9,585 nt of DNA from an uncultured Collinsella sp. GTDB taxonomy: Bacteria; Actinomycetota; Coriobacteriia; Coriobacteriales; Coriobacteriaceae. The position numbers and the translations under genes were made by a program. This document shows positions 7,267 to 9,585 of the stretch, one piece after another (position 1 is the stretch's first letter; each line of letters starts with the position of its first letter). The DNA lies in NCBI GenBank assembly GCA_902474645.1, contig CABRWN010000074.1, positions 1 through 9,585 of the forward strand, written 5' to 3'. A model generated the notes under the pieces. It searched no databases. It saw only the letters and a list, made by a program, of their open reading frames with translations, and was not told the origin of the DNA.

Positions 7267-7271
7267 AGGAG
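7267..7271 (+). promoter_or_regulatory. Ribosome-binding site of pflB with unusually long spacing
   Basis: AGGAG lies 12 nt before the ATG, longer than the 5-9 nt usual in this window. It sits in the loop of a possible 5-bp stem (GTAAC 7261-7265 / GTTAC 7276-7280). The start is still secure because the conserved N-terminal W-x-GF-x-G block begins immediately after it. Confidence 0.55.
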
Positions 7272-7283
7272 CGTGGTTACACA

Positions 7284-9335
<2,052 letters not shown>

Positions 9336-9336
9336 C

Positions 9337-9361
9337 TATTGTTAGTGCTATACTAACAATA
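9337..9361. promoter_or_regulatory. Perfect 10-bp palindrome with embedded extended -10 between the two PFL genes
   Basis: TATTGTTAGT (9337-9346) and ACTAACAATA (9352-9361) are exact reverse complements around GCTAT. It starts 2 nt after the pflB stop. It contains TGCTATACT (9346-9354), a TGn-type extended -10 with hexamer TATACT at 9349-9354; no good -35 lies 16-18 nt upstream. It has the shape of a repressor operator over an internal promoter, but could equally be an RNA hairpin. No T run follows, so it is not a standard terminator. Confidence 0.6.
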
Positions 9362-9377
9362 ACGATTACTGATTAGA

Positions 9378-9397
9378 GCGCCGGTTTCGGCCGGCGC
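9378..9397 (+). other. GC-rich hairpin just upstream of the glycyl-radical domain gene
   Basis: GCGCCGG (9378-9384) and CCGGCGC (9391-9397) pair perfectly around TTTCGG. There is no T tract after it (CTATCAATC follows), so it is more likely an mRNA-stabilising or processing element protecting the small downstream message than a terminator. Confidence 0.6.
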
Positions 9398-9407
9398 CTA
9401 TCAATCG

Positions 9408-9413
9408 AAGGAG
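9408..9413 (+). promoter_or_regulatory. Strong ribosome-binding site for the glycyl-radical domain gene
   Basis: AAGGAG with 7-nt spacing to ATG 9421 is near-optimal. It shows that the domain has its own translation start and is not merely the remnant of a frameshifted pflB. Confidence 0.85.
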
Positions 9414-9420
9414 ACACATT

Positions 9421-9585
9421 ATGAAGGTTTCTGAAGTTTCTGAGACTCAGGCCGATAACCTGGTCCACATGCTCGACGCTTACGCCGAGAAGGGTGGCCA
9501 CCACCTGAACATCAACGTCTTCAACCGTGAGACGCTGCTCGACGCTCAGGCCCACCCCGAGAAGTACCCGCAGCTGACCATCCGC
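9421..9585 (+). CDS. Stand-alone glycyl-radical domain of pyruvate formate-lyase, partial at window end
   Basis: The first 55 residues are visible. After a short lead (MKVSEVSETQAD) it matches the C-terminal domain of PFL from NLVHMLDAY (13-21) through HHLNINVFNRETLLDA (27-42) to HPEKYPQLTIR (45-55), where the window ends. In E. coli PFL the next residues are VSGY, whose Gly carries the catalytic radical, so the radical Gly should be residue 58, just outside. A total near 80-85 aa is expected. It resembles the spare-part proteins YfiD/GrcA and phage T4 Y06I. Unlike YfiD it lacks the roughly 70-residue N-terminal extension as I recall it, and unlike both it sits directly behind a PFL that has no such domain. 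Together the two products equal one normal PFL. The loop before HHLN is about 5 residues shorter than in E. coli, which looks Gram-positive-like. Confidence 0.9.
   Translation, partial: MKVSEVSETQADNLVHMLDAYAEKGGHHLNINVFNRETLLDAQAHPEKYPQLTIR

Larger units (their letters stand above)
6926..7283 (+). other. Long AT-richer leader of the pyruvate formate-lyase gene
   Basis: This is 358 nt with no supportable protein gene, visibly richer in A/T runs than its flanks. It contains a candidate promoter at 7028-7054, then about 220 nt of presumed untranslated leader. The leader has a bulged hairpin (ATAACAGCC 7066-7074 with GGCTATGTTAT 7089-7099), a small CACCA/TGGTG inverted repeat around ACGTG (near 7170-7180), and a GTAAC/GTTAC pair (7261-7265, 7276-7280) around the Shine-Dalgarno. 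I could not match it to any riboswitch class I know. A 12-codon frame (7078-7116) is too weak to call. Confidence 0.6.

Overview
The window looks like a chromosomal segment from a high-GC Gram-positive anaerobe. Codon use (strong preference for GAG, AAG, AAC, CGC/CGT), the protein families and a fermentative pyruvate formate-lyase point to Coriobacteriia, most likely a Collinsella-like gut bacterium. This is recognition from the proteins, not a database match. No tRNA, rRNA, CRISPR array, insertion sequence or transposase was seen.

Left part (23-4694, minus strand): a tight three-gene operon, read right to left. It holds a MarR-family repressor-like regulator and two half-transporter ABC exporter subunits. 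The genes are joined by GTGA and TAATG stop/start overlaps. The subunits form a textbook heterodimeric exporter with one degenerate ATP site, and the first subunit carries a roughly 210-residue extracellular insertion between TM1 and TM2. A perfect 15-bp inverted repeat overlaps the GTG start of the marR gene, a strong candidate for autoregulation.

Middle part (4695-6925, plus strand): a divergent regulatory gap, then a FabG-like short-chain dehydrogenase/reductase, an intrinsic terminator, and a KdgT-type 2-keto-3-deoxygluconate permease. The permease is followed by a very stable 15-bp hairpin overlapped by two smaller, mutually exclusive hairpins. A dehydrogenase beside a KdgT-type permease suggests sugar-acid use, but that link is inference.

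Right part (6926-9585, plus strand): a long AT-richer leader with a candidate promoter, then pyruvate formate-lyase in two pieces. The first gene (683 aa) holds the barrel and the Cys-Cys active site but stops just before the glycyl-radical domain. An 85-nt structured gap follows, with a 10-bp palindrome containing an extended -10 sequence, a GC-rich hairpin and a strong ribosome-binding site. A second gene then encodes the glycyl-radical domain alone and runs off the window three codons before the expected radical glycine. This natural split of a glycyl radical enzyme is the most interesting feature here. It suggests a permanently two-subunit PFL whose oxygen-sensitive radical domain could be made, and replaced, independently.
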